Under the pieces are notes generated by a model. That model saw only the letters and a program-made list of their open reading frames with translations. It did no database searches and was not told where the DNA came from. The translations under genes were made by a program, and so were the position numbers. From JACDAN01 sp035535195 (GTDB lineage Bacteria; Actinomycetota; Thermoleophilia; Gaiellales; Gaiellaceae), in contig DATLQK010000060.1 in assembly GCA_035535195.1 (NCBI GenBank), positions 1 to 45,051 on the forward strand: 45,051 nt of DNA, given 5' to 3'. This document shows, in pieces, positions 23,163 to 29,476 of the stretch (positions are counted from its first letter, which is position 1; every line of letters starts with the position of its first letter).

Positions 23163-24494
23163 CTAGAGACCGTCCGGCCCTGGGCAGCCGTAGGTCGGGT
23201 GGCAGCCGGGTCGGTCGTTCTCGAACCCGGGCTGGAGCCAGACGTGGTTGTTCAGGTGGCCCTGGACCTCGGCGGCGTACTGGTCGGCTGCGGCGCTGTG
23301 CCAGTCGCCGGAGAACCAGTAGCCGACGCAGCCCCAGAGGTCGTTCGTGGTGTCGGGCAGCCACAGCACCCAGCTCTCGAGGCAGGTGCGGAGCTCGGCC
23401 GCGTAGTAGTCGGCGGCGAACGCCGTCGAGTTGCGATTGAACGGGAAGCTACCGTTCTGGTTGCCGGCGAAGTTGAACCCCCACGCCGGGTCCCACCACG
23501 ACTTGATCCCAAGGATCGAGAACGTCTGCGGGCAGAGGCCGTCGCCGTAGTCCTGCCGGTAGTCGTAGCCGAACGTGGCGATGTGGTCGCAGTAGAGGTT
23601 TGAGGCGGCCGAGGCCGACCCGAAGAAGTCGCCGCAGCCGTAGAACGACACGCAGCGGTTGTGGTAGTCGGGGTAGACGAGGTACTGGTACCAGGTCGAT
23701 TCCTGGTAGGCGGCGGCGCGGATCACGTTGTCGGGAACGCCCCATTTGCAGGCGGCCCACTGAAAGATTTCGTCGGTCGTGCCGGCGAACTGGCCGTCGA
23801 TCCGCGGCACCAGCCACGAGTCGTACCTGGGGTCGTAGGAGCCATCGGTCGAACGCGGGCTCGATCCGAGCGAGGCGTGGATCGCGGCGGCGTCCTGGGT
23901 CGTGTTGTTGCGCTTCGTGTTGTCGGGCCGCGGCTCCCACGTCGAGCGGTGCACCTCGGCGGCGCAGGTCTGGCCGTCAGGCAGGCCGGTCGGGTTCCCG
24001 GCCGGGGAGAGGGCGGGGAAGTAGCCCTCGGCCGGCGGGGGCGACGTATCGCCCGGTGGCGGCGGTGGCGGCGGTGGAGGTGGCGGCGGAGGAGGTGGCG
24101 GCGGCGGAGCCGCAACCGCGAGCGTCATGATCTGCGAGAACTCTCGGAACGGGCACAAGCCGGCGAAGAAGCACGGCTCGTCGATCCCGCCGATGTGGAC
24201 GTAATACGTGCCTGGATCGAGCTGGAAGTCGTAGACCCAGGTCGTCTGCGTATCCTCGAGAGCTGAATACGCCTTCACGTTTTCGAAGAGGAAGCGGCCA
24301 TACCAGCCTGTCGCCGGGCTCGTTGCGACCTCTGCCCAGCGTGCTTTGACGCCAGGTGGAAGCGACCACGTCGCAGACGGGTGGCCCTCGACGTCCCCTA
24401 CCGATACGAGGACAGGCGGTGCCGCCGGCGCCGGGCCGGCCAATGCCAGCGCGACGAACGTCGCGAAAGCGACGAGTAGGTACCTAAGGCTCAC
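23163..24494 (-). CDS. Secreted transglycosylase-like protein with 18-proline linker
   Basis: Starting at GTG 24494 (24536 is a possible longer start), about 443 residues contain a signal peptide (YLLVAFATFVALALAGPAPA). A beta-sandwich-like N-domain (PVLVSVGDVEGHPSATWSLP, DFQLDPGTYYVHIG) with two cysteines follows, then an uninterrupted run of 18 prolines and a C-terminal lytic-transglycosylase-like domain (FQWAACKWGVPDNVIRAAAY, catalytic-type glutamate in YQESTWYQ, GYWFSGDWHS). It probably cleaves peptidoglycan outside the cell. Such proteins can open the wall for element or phage transfer, but here that is inference. Surrounding small genes are unrelated. Confidence 0.8.
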   Translation of the reverse strand: MSLRYLLVAFATFVALALAGPAPAAPPVLVSVGDVEGHPSATWSLPPGVKARWAEVATSPATGWYGRFLFENVKAYSALEDTQTTWVYDFQLDPGTYYVHIGGIDEPCFFAGLCPFREFSQIMTLAVAAPPPPPPPPPPPPPPPPPPGDTSPPPAEGYFPALSPAGNPTGLPDGQTCAAEVHRSTWEPRPDNTKRNNTTQDAAAIHASLGSSPRSTDGSYDPRYDSWLVPRIDGQFAGTTDEIFQWAACKWGVPDNVIRAAAYQESTWYQYLVYPDYHNRCVSFYGCGDFFGSASAASNLYCDHIATFGYDYRQDYGDGLCPQTFSILGIKSWWDPAWGFNFAGNQNGSFPFNRNSTAFAADYYAAELRTCLESWVLWLPDTTNDLWGCVGYWFSGDWHSAAADQYAAEVQGHLNNHVWLQPGFENDRPGCHPTYGCPGPDGL

Positions 24495-24638
24495 GACCGC
24501 AGCGTCCTCACCAAGTCCCTTCGCCAAGAGTCGCACTCCGCGAGTAAGAGTTCAAGGCAGGGTCGACGTCGGTTCTTCTGCTCAATCAGTTACTTGCGCG
24601 CAGACATAGCCACTGAGCGTGCCACCGAAAGCGACGAT

Positions 24639-24685
24639 GCCATCCGGTTCCTGCCTCCTCTCGGCGGGACCGGACGGCTAGCCGC
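24639..24685 (-). repeat. 47-bp inverted repeat, right copy (orphan leader)
   Basis: On the minus strand this repeats the leader of the 55-residue gene (46/47 identity), including GAGGAGGCAGGAACC and ATGGC. The ATG here opens only 17 codons (MASSLSVARSVAMSARK) before a stop, so the copy drives no recognisable gene. It lies about 145 bp upstream of the transglycosylase-like gene start and could supply its promoter or leader. Confidence 0.7.
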
Positions 24686-24688
24686 GCC

Positions 24689-24970
24689 TTAGTGGCTAGA
24701 CGGCTCCTCTTGCTCAGTGTGCTTCTCGACCTCGCGCAGCACCGACTTGATTGTCATCCACGCCGCTTCGCGGTCGGCGGGATCGTCGGAGTCCTCGGCC
24801 CGCCGCACGACGTCCGCGATGATCTCCAGCCCGCCGCGGTAGAGGTCAATTTGGTGCTCGATGCTGAGCGGCGGACGGCGCGGCCTCTCGTCAAGCTCGT
24901 TGTCTTCGTCTCGCGAGGCTCGGCCGGCGCTACCACCATGCGCGTCACAACCATAGAGCCGGCGAGACAT
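24689..24970 (-). CDS. Small hypothetical protein (93 aa)
   Basis: The 93 residues have a disordered, charged N-terminus and a helical C-terminal half (IEHQIDLYRGGLEIIADVVR, AAWMTIKSVLREVEKHTEQ) of protein-like composition. The ATG at 24970 lies 17 bp after the upstream membrane protein gene stop, so the two are probably co-transcribed. No motif recognised. Confidence 0.58.
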   Translation of the reverse strand: MSRRLYGCDAHGGSAGRASRDEDNELDERPRRPPLSIEHQIDLYRGGLEIIADVVRRAEDSDDPADREAAWMTIKSVLREVEKHTEQEEPSSH

Positions 24971-24987
24971 CGCCTGCTGCCACGCAG

Positions 24988-25284
24988 CTAGGAATAGTCG
25001 GCGGACTGCAGCAGCGCCACAAAGGGCACTACGGCGATACCAACGCTAACGAACACCGCGATCGTCGCATCACCAGTCGCGCGGCCCTCCTTGTGCGCAC
25101 GCACGTATTGGAGTAGACCAGCGACAAAAATGGTTGCGCCAACGATCGGTGACACGAGGCCAAACGCCAGGTAGTTCACACCTGGGAACCCCGTCGTTTC
25201 GTACATGAGACACCACAGGCCCCAAAGAAGCGCTATCGCAAGAGCGAGGACTAGCACTCGACGAGAACCTGGGTCGCGGCTCAT
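24988..25284 (-). CDS. Small membrane protein, three helices (98 aa)
   Basis: From the ATG at 25284, 98 residues include hydrophobic segments VLVLALAIALLWGLWCLMY, LAFGLVSPIVGATIFVAGLL and ATIAVFVSVGIAVVPFVALL. The topology resembles small integral membrane proteins of unknown role. It is divergent from the frameshifted 65-residue-protein copy (90 bp apart). No homology to the larger membrane protein at 21381-22187 is evident. Confidence 0.65.
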   Translation of the reverse strand: MSRDPGSRRVLVLALAIALLWGLWCLMYETTGFPGVNYLAFGLVSPIVGATIFVAGLLQYVRAHKEGRATGDATIAVFVSVGIAVVPFVALLQSADYS

Positions 25285-25373
25285 GGCACCAAGCATCCGT
25301 TATCGGCGGCTTCGTCGCACCCACGCGGTACCTCGTGTGCGTCCGCGAACCGTGAGATGATCAACCTGCCGCG

Positions 25374-25575
25374 GTGAATTACCTCTATGGGCTCGTTGAC
25401 GACCGACTGGGCGGAGACCGCGCCCACGGACTGATCGAGCTTTACGGCAACCGGGCCGAAGCAGAACAGGCCTTGCGTAGCGTGCTCCGCCGATGAGCCA
25501 ACTTGGGCGGGATTCGTACGCCTGGCGGAGTTTCCGCTGATCGAGGTTCCCGTGGTGGAACCCTCGCTTAACTAG
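25374..25575 (+). pseudogene. Frameshifted copy of the 65-residue DEPTWAGF protein
   Basis: A GTG at 25374 reads 40 residues (VNYLYGLVDDRLGGDRAHGL... to SVLRR) and stops at a TGA. One base over, the frame continues DEPTWAGFVRLAEFPLIEVP...SLN to a TAG at 25575, exactly the ending of the intact 65-residue protein at 21114-21311. The intact copy reads CTCCGCGATGAG where this one reads CTCCGCCGATGAG, a one-base insertion of C. DNA identity to the intact copy is about 80% by eye, in inverted orientation. Confidence 0.82.
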
Positions 25576-25585
25576 GTCTCTGCGG

Positions 25586-25927
25586 ATGTCCAAGAGGGTT
25601 GGGGTGCTCATCTCCCTCGTCTTAGCCCTTGGGGCGGCGGGCTGTGGCGGAGAGGACGGCGGCACTGACAATGTGAACAGCGCCGGCGCAAGAGTTTTCG
25701 CCGAGTCCGGGTGCGGGGATTGTCATGCGTACTCCCCTGCAGGCTCGACTGCCGACATCGGGCCAAATCTTGACAATGCCGATGTGACGTTCGAGCTTGC
25801 GGTCGCGCAGGTGACCGATGGCGGCGGCGGGATGCCCGCCTATGGCGACCGATCAGACCCGGAACATGCCCGCCTTCTCACCAAGGAGCAGATCGAGGAC
25901 GTCGCCCACTTCGTCAGCCAGGAATGA
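25586..25927 (+). CDS. Lipoprotein class I cytochrome c
   Basis: The 113 residues have a lipobox (LVLALGAAGC, C20), a single haem-attachment motif CGDCH (C43, C46, H47) and the distal methionine in GGGGMPAY (M83), followed by a terminal helix (LTKEQIEDVAHFVSQE) typical of class I cytochromes c. It is predicted to be anchored on the outer face of the membrane as a one-haem electron carrier. It is inserted between the frameshifted 65-residue gene and the right lipoprotein; the mirrored left arm has no counterpart. No oxidase or haem-maturation genes are nearby. Confidence 0.85.
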   Translation: MSKRVGVLISLVLALGAAGCGGEDGGTDNVNSAGARVFAESGCGDCHAYSPAGSTADIGPNLDNADVTFELAVAQVTDGGGGMPAYGDRSDPEHARLLTKEQIEDVAHFVSQE

Positions 25928-26024
25928 TCAAGCAGCCCAGCGACTTCTCGAGAAGCGAGGGAGTGCCAGCGCATCCCCCGCGCTGGGGACGCCTCGCGCT
26001 CCTACCTCCGGTCGCTCTGGCGTC

Positions 26025-26756
26025 GTGATCTCGCCCCGGTCGACCTGCGTGATCCTGCTGCTCGCTGCTGTCCTGTCCGCCTGCGGCGGCGCAGGCGATG
26101 CGGGCGACGAAAGTGACGCGCCTGAGTACGCGGCGACCCCACGCAAGTCACTCGAGTCCTGGGTGGCTGCCGTGCGTGCGGGCGACGTCGAGATGATGTG
26201 CAGACTCCTCTCGACGCGCACCTGCACGTCTGTTGAGAGCAGACTACTTCCGCTTGTGCGAGCGGAGATGCGCGGGCTGAAGGGCGACCTTCACTACGGC
26301 GCGATCGATATTGGCGCTCCCGAGGCTCGCATCGTGATCGGAGTCGTCTCCGGTGACTCTCCAGCCGCGTATGCGGTACCAGTGGCTCGGGGGAAGACCC
26401 AGTGGAGCATCGACGATGAAGAAAGGCAAGCAGGCTTCGCGCCACCCCCGAAGGCCGTCCTCGAACGCCCCAATCTGACGACTGCTCTGCCGAGCGGACG
26501 GACGCGTATCTCCTTCATCGCCTCGGCCTATCGTCCCGGATCGAACTATCCGAACGCGGAACTCTGGATCGACAGTCGGCACGTAAACGGGCGCCTGGAT
26601 TACGCGCCCTCCGTAGACATCCCCGCCGACGCCGATCTCGAAAGAATCCGTTGGATCGGAGCCGCGCGGCTCCTTCCCGGTCGGCACGTGATGGTGGCCG
26701 GCGTCAAAGGCGATGGCGGTGTCTCCGCCAACGCCTGGGTCTTGACAGTCCGGTAA
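26025..26756 (+). CDS. Lipoprotein, right paralogue
   Basis: The GTG at 26025 gives 243 residues with a lipobox (VILLLAAVLSACGG) and the same architecture as the left paralogue: EYAATPRKSLESWVAAVRAG, RAEMRGLKGDLHYGA, VVSGDSPAAYAV, AELWIDSRHVNGRL, RWIGAARLLPGRHVM and NAWVLTVR at the end. The cysteine-rich loop of the left copy is absent; the region instead reads YAPSVDIPADADLE. A frame open further upstream overlaps the cytochrome c gene and is shadow. The N-terminal half looks like the NTF2-like domains common in actinobacterial lipoproteins. Function unknown. Confidence 0.78.
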   Translation: MISPRSTCVILLLAAVLSACGGAGDAGDESDAPEYAATPRKSLESWVAAVRAGDVEMMCRLLSTRTCTSVESRLLPLVRAEMRGLKGDLHYGAIDIGAPEARIVIGVVSGDSPAAYAVPVARGKTQWSIDDEERQAGFAPPPKAVLERPNLTTALPSGRTRISFIASAYRPGSNYPNAELWIDSRHVNGRLDYAPSVDIPADADLERIRWIGAARLLPGRHVMVAGVKGDGGVSANAWVLTVR

Positions 26757-26879
26757 CGCCGACCGCGCATGCCGAGCTGCCAATGGTCACCACGGCCCGA
26801 TCCTCTGAATGCGGTCGGATTCACGACCGGTACGAACTCCCGGTACAAAGGTCCGAGAAACGGCTGCTTGCGCCGTTTC
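26757..26879 (+). repeat. Right copy of inverted flanking repeat (26828-26861) and following hairpin
   Basis: CGGTACGAACTCCCGG then TACAAAGGTCCGAGAAAC at 26828-26861 corresponds to the minus strand at 20198-20231. GAAACGG (26857-26863) pairs with CCGTTTC (26873-26879) over a 9-base loop, a possible terminator for the lipoprotein gene although no T-tract follows. No gene is accepted in 26757-27099. Confidence 0.52.
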
Positions 26880-27010
26880 CGGGCCAAAGGACATCTTGTT
26901 TGCTCGAGAGAGCGGCGTGGTCGATCCATGGCCCGAGGCAGACGCTGCGACGCTAGCGATCGCACTGTTGGCGTTCGCCGCGGTGCGGTCCCGCGCACTG
27001 AGTTCGGTTC

Positions 27011-27032
27011 GGGCAGAAGTCGGGGCAGAAGT
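27011..27032 (+). repeat. Paired decamer near the right attachment site
   Basis: GGGCAGAAGT occurs at 27011-27020 and 27023-27032, with the same 12-bp period and strand as the pair at 19312-19333 near the other attachment site. It lies 67 bp inside the core repeat. A recombination-protein arm site is plausible; leftover coding DNA of a lost integrase 3' end is an alternative. Confidence 0.5.
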
Positions 27033-27099
27033 AGCGGTTGCGGCACCGGACTCAAGCCAGGCCTTGCCCGGGGGAGCCCCGCGTTTGCGGGAAGTTCTG

Positions 27100-27146
27100 C
27101 CCAGCAGGGGCGACAGGACTCGAACCTGCAACCCCCGGTTTTGGAG
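27100..27146 (-). repeat. Proximal attachment-site copy inside the intact tRNA-Trp
   Basis: These 47 bp are identical to 19181-19227. They run from 5 bases beyond the tRNA 3' end to the anticodon loop. Just outside, both copies keep looser similarity (AGCCCC, CGTTTGC, GGG, TTCT), and here CCCGC/GCGGG (27078-27091) forms a short hairpin where the other copy has its terminator. Confidence 0.85.
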
Positions 27147-27178
27147 ACCGGTGCTCTACCAGATTGAGCTACGCCCCT
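27105..27178 (-). tRNA. tRNA-Trp (anticodon CCA)
   Basis: The minus strand folds as a 74-nt cloverleaf: acceptor AGGGGCG/CGCCCCT with discriminator G, D-stem GCTC/GAGC, anticodon stem CCGGT/ACCGG with loop CTCCAAA (anticodon CCA), and T-stem GCAGG/CCTGT with TTCGAGT loop. The 3' CCA is not encoded. Its 3' half is supplied by the right end of the integrated element on the interpretation given here. Confidence 0.95.
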
Positions 27179-27211
27179 GGGCAGATCCAGTGTAGAGACT
27201 AGGCTGGCCGG

Positions 27212-27397
27212 GTGGCCCGCGCCGGTCAGCTTCGCGTCCAGGGCGCGTTCTTCGCCTTCCTGACGGTCTTCTTCGCGGGGATCGCGGCCGCCGCGTACCG
27301 CGCAGGGGTCTGGGTGATCGTCGTTGCTGCCGCCGCGCTCACGCTCTGGATGGCGAGCGTCGCGATCAGGACGCTGCGCGCCGCCCGCCACGGGTGA
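27212..27397 (+). CDS. Small two-helix membrane protein (61 aa)
   Basis: The GTG at 27212 encodes 61 residues with two membrane segments (GAFFAFLTVFFAGIAAAAY and WVIVVAAAALTLWMASVAI). Its stop overlaps the start of the methyltransferase-like gene by 4 bp (GTGA), implying a two-gene operon. Function unknown. Confidence 0.68.
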   Translation: MARAGQLRVQGAFFAFLTVFFAGIAAAAYRAGVWVIVVAAAALTLWMASVAIRTLRAARHG

Positions 27398-27891
27398 CGC
27401 TCTGGCGCCACCTCGCCGCAGTTCTGTTCCTCCCGGGCACCGTCACCGTCGTGATCCCGGCGCTGATCGTCTCGAGCAGGGACGCACGCCTCGCAGTGCC
27501 GTACCTGATCGTCCTCGGACTCTTGGTCATCGCCGTCGGCGCCTTTCTGATCGTCGACACCGTCCGGCTCTTCGTCCGGATCGGCCGCGGCACGCTCGCG
27601 CCGTGGGATCCGACGACGCAACTCGTCGTGGAAGGGCCGTACCGGCGGGTTCGCAACCCGATGATCAGCGGCGTCGTGATCGTCCTCTTCGGCGAGTCGC
27701 TCACGTTCTGGTCGACGCCGCTCATCCTCTGGGCGCTCTCGGTCTTCGCGGTCAATGCGGTCTACCTGCCGATGGTCGAGGAGCCAGGTCTGCGGCGCCG
27801 GTTCGGGCCGGACTACGACCGCTATCGGGCTCACGTTCCGCGCTGGCTGCCGCGGCTTCACCCGTGGCACGGTGAGGAAACGACCAGTTGA
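27394..27891 (+). CDS. Isoprenylcysteine carboxyl methyltransferase/PEMT-like membrane methyltransferase
   Basis: The 165 residues have about four helices and the family C-terminal signature: GPYRRVRNPMISGVVIVLFG followed by EEPGLRRRFGPDYDRYRAHV and a final RWLPRL. Bacterial members of the ICMT/PEMT/NnrU-like group methylate lipids or unknown small molecules using S-adenosylmethionine at the membrane face. Start GTG 27394 overlaps the upstream gene. The next 240 bp, to the sigma-factor gene, hold no clear gene. Confidence 0.85.
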   Translation: MTLWRHLAAVLFLPGTVTVVIPALIVSSRDARLAVPYLIVLGLLVIAVGAFLIVDTVRLFVRIGRGTLAPWDPTTQLVVEGPYRRVRNPMISGVVIVLFGESLTFWSTPLILWALSVFAVNAVYLPMVEEPGLRRRFGPDYDRYRAHVPRWLPRLHPWHGEETTS

Positions 27892-28131
27892 TGGGCGATC
27901 CCACGAGATCGGCCGCTTGGAGCGCGAGCTGGCCGCTCTGGGACGCGGCGGCGGGACGTTGCCGATGCGACCAGCATCGGTGACGGCCCGGCGACGTGAA
28001 GCGGACGCCTTGGTCGCCGGGCCGCTTGCGGCTGGGCGCGTAACGCGGGAGCGGCCCAGACGCGTCAGATCGCGCTTCCGGACGCCCGAGGTCGAGGGAG
28101 CGACCATCGAGGGCCGTATCCTTCTCTAGCC

Positions 28132-28926
28132 GTGAGCTCCCAGGTCGACGACACGCAGCAGCTCTGGCGGTCGTTTCGCGCCTCGCCCGACGACAAGGGG
28201 CTGCGCGACCGGCTGATCCTGACGTACGCGCCGCTCGTGAAGTACGTCGCCGGACGCCTCGGGAGCGGGCTCCCGGCGCACGTGGAGGAGGAGGACCTCG
28301 TCTCGTACGGCCTCCTCGGGCTGATCGGCGCAATCGAGCGCTACGACCCAGACCGCGACGTCAAGTTCGAGACCTACGCGATCGCCCGGATCAAGGGTGC
28401 GATCATCGACGAGCTCCGCTCGCTCGACTGGGTACCTCGCTCGGTGCGCGCGCGGGCTCGTGAGATCGAGCGTTCGATCGCGACGCTGGAGGCGAAGCTG
28501 CACCGTCCGCCCACGGACGAGGAGATCGCGAGCCAGATCGGGATCACGGTCGACGAGCTCGAGGACAGCCTGACCGACATCTCCCGCTCCTCGATTGCGG
28601 CGCTCGACGAGCTCTGGACGATCGGCGGCTCCGGCGGCGACCAGATCGCCCTGATCGACACGATCGAGGACACCGAAGCGCCGGCGCCGGAGAGCTCGCT
28701 CCAGGCGACCGAGCTGAAGGAAGCGCTCGGCGAGGCGATCGCGCGCCTGCCGGAGCGCGAGAAGCTCGTCGTGACGCTGTACTACTACGAGGAGCTCACC
28801 CTCCGCGAGATCGGCGAGGTGCTCGGCGTGACGGAGTCGCGGGTCTCCCAGCTCCACACGAAGGCGATCCTCCGGCTGAAGGCCCGCCTCTCCGGCGCGA
28901 CCCAACGCGCCGAAGCGGAAGCCTGA
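28132..28926 (+). CDS. whiG: WhiG/FliA-type RNA polymerase sigma factor
   Basis: The GTG at 28132 gives 264 residues with sigma-70 region 2 (LILTYAPLVKYVAGRLGSGL, EEEDLVSYGLLGLIGAIERY, FETYAIARIKGAIIDELR), region 3 (VPRSVRARAREIERSIATLE, RPPTDEEIASQIGI) and region 4 (LPEREKLVVTLYYYEELTLR, VLGVTESRVSQLHTKAI). The VPRSVR segment and spacing are those of WhiG/FliA. In actinobacteria WhiG controls early sporulation; in flagellated bacteria FliA controls late flagellar genes. No flagellar genes are seen here, so WhiG is preferred. Two small membrane genes converge on its 3' end. Confidence 0.92.
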   Translation: MSSQVDDTQQLWRSFRASPDDKGLRDRLILTYAPLVKYVAGRLGSGLPAHVEEEDLVSYGLLGLIGAIERYDPDRDVKFETYAIARIKGAIIDELRSLDWVPRSVRARAREIERSIATLEAKLHRPPTDEEIASQIGITVDELEDSLTDISRSSIAALDELWTIGGSGGDQIALIDTIEDTEAPAPESSLQATELKEALGEAIARLPEREKLVVTLYYYEELTLREIGEVLGVTESRVSQLHTKAILRLKARLSGATQRAEAEA

Positions 28927-28929
28927 GCC

Positions 28930-29112
28930 TTACCTCGACTGTTCGCCGAAGACCGCAACGAAGGTCGCCACGATCAGCCCGAGCAAGATCTTCCACTGAG
29001 CCGCGATTACATCCGGCACGAGCTTGTCGTCCACCTTGGCGTCTGCTATCCCCGCCACGATGCCGATCGCGATGTATGCAAGGACCCCCAGGAAGATCAA
29101 GAAGCCGATCAT
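28930..29112 (-). CDS. Small two-helix membrane protein (60 aa)
   Basis: From the ATG at 29112, 60 residues contain helices IGFLIFLGVLAYIAIGIVAG and ILLGLIVATFVAVFG around a short DAKVDDKLVPDV loop. The start overlaps the stop of the upstream 88-residue gene by 4 bp. It converges with whiG (3 bp between stops). Function unknown; perhaps a pair with its neighbour. Confidence 0.66.
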   Translation of the reverse strand: MIGFLIFLGVLAYIAIGIVAGIADAKVDDKLVPDVIAAQWKILLGLIVATFVAVFGEQSR

Positions 29113-29375
29113 CCGTTGGGGTGCGGGCGTGACGCGGGGGCGCACGAAAATCCCGTTGCCGCCCGGGTACGGAACCCCAGCACCTTCGCCAGGTAGCCGC
29201 CGACGGCGGCGGAGAGGGTGATCGCCAGCGTCTCCCATTCGCCCGGGATGGTTGGTGGATGCTCAGTCGTCGCGCCGAACGTCTCGACGAGGAACCAGAC
29301 GTAGAGCCCTATGTACGCACCGGTCCCGACAGTGAAGAAGATGGCCTTGATCCAAAGCTTCTGACCCGGCGTCAC
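29109..29375 (-). CDS. Small two-helix membrane protein (88 aa)
   Basis: The 88 residues include helices IFFTVGTGAYIGLYVWFLV and LAITLSAAVGGYLAKVLGF separated by a proline/threonine-rich loop (ATTEHPPTIPGEWE). Overlap with the following 60-residue membrane protein suggests the two are made together. It is divergent from the EF-G-like gene. No family recognised. Confidence 0.66.
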   Translation of the reverse strand: MTPGQKLWIKAIFFTVGTGAYIGLYVWFLVETFGATTEHPPTIPGEWETLAITLSAAVGGYLAKVLGFRTRAATGFSCAPASRPHPNG

Positions 29376-29476
29376 AGCGCCACGCTACTCCGCTTGCAGG
29401 GCATCGTCTACGCGTAGGTGAGCCCTAATCTCCGGGCTAAGATCGAGGCTCCCACAACCGAGGAGGACCTGTTCGT

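Larger units (their letters stand above)
19228..27099. mobile_element. Putative integrated element at tRNA-Trp, about 7.9 kb, roughly palindromic, no integrase seen
   Basis: The interval between the two 47-bp tRNA-Trp repeats carries lipoproteins, small proteins, an HNH protein, a secreted transglycosylase-like protein and a cytochrome c. None are normal tRNA neighbours. Gene pairs and non-coding repeats occur in inverted duplicate around about 23.4-23.5 kb. Both ends carry the same spaced decamer GGGCAGAAGT at a 12-bp period. No tyrosine or serine integrase, relaxase or replication gene is recognisable, so the element is decayed, a satellite mobilised in trans, or carries an unknown recombination system. 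Confidence 0.72.

Noticed and set aside
24058..24112. G-rich GGN repeat suspected as a non-coding microsatellite
   Set aside because: All units are in frame in the transglycosylase-like gene and encode the 18-proline linker.
19228..27099. Search for an integrase, transposase or relaxase by motif (R-H-x-x-H-x-R-Y, DDE, serine recombinase N-domain)
   Set aside because: None of the larger frames in the interval shows these motifs. The HNH protein has only a recombinase-like tail, so no integrase is annotated.
28132..28926. Assignment of the sigma factor as flagellar FliA
   Set aside because: No flagellar or chemotaxis gene is in the window and the other genes look actinobacterial, so WhiG is preferred.
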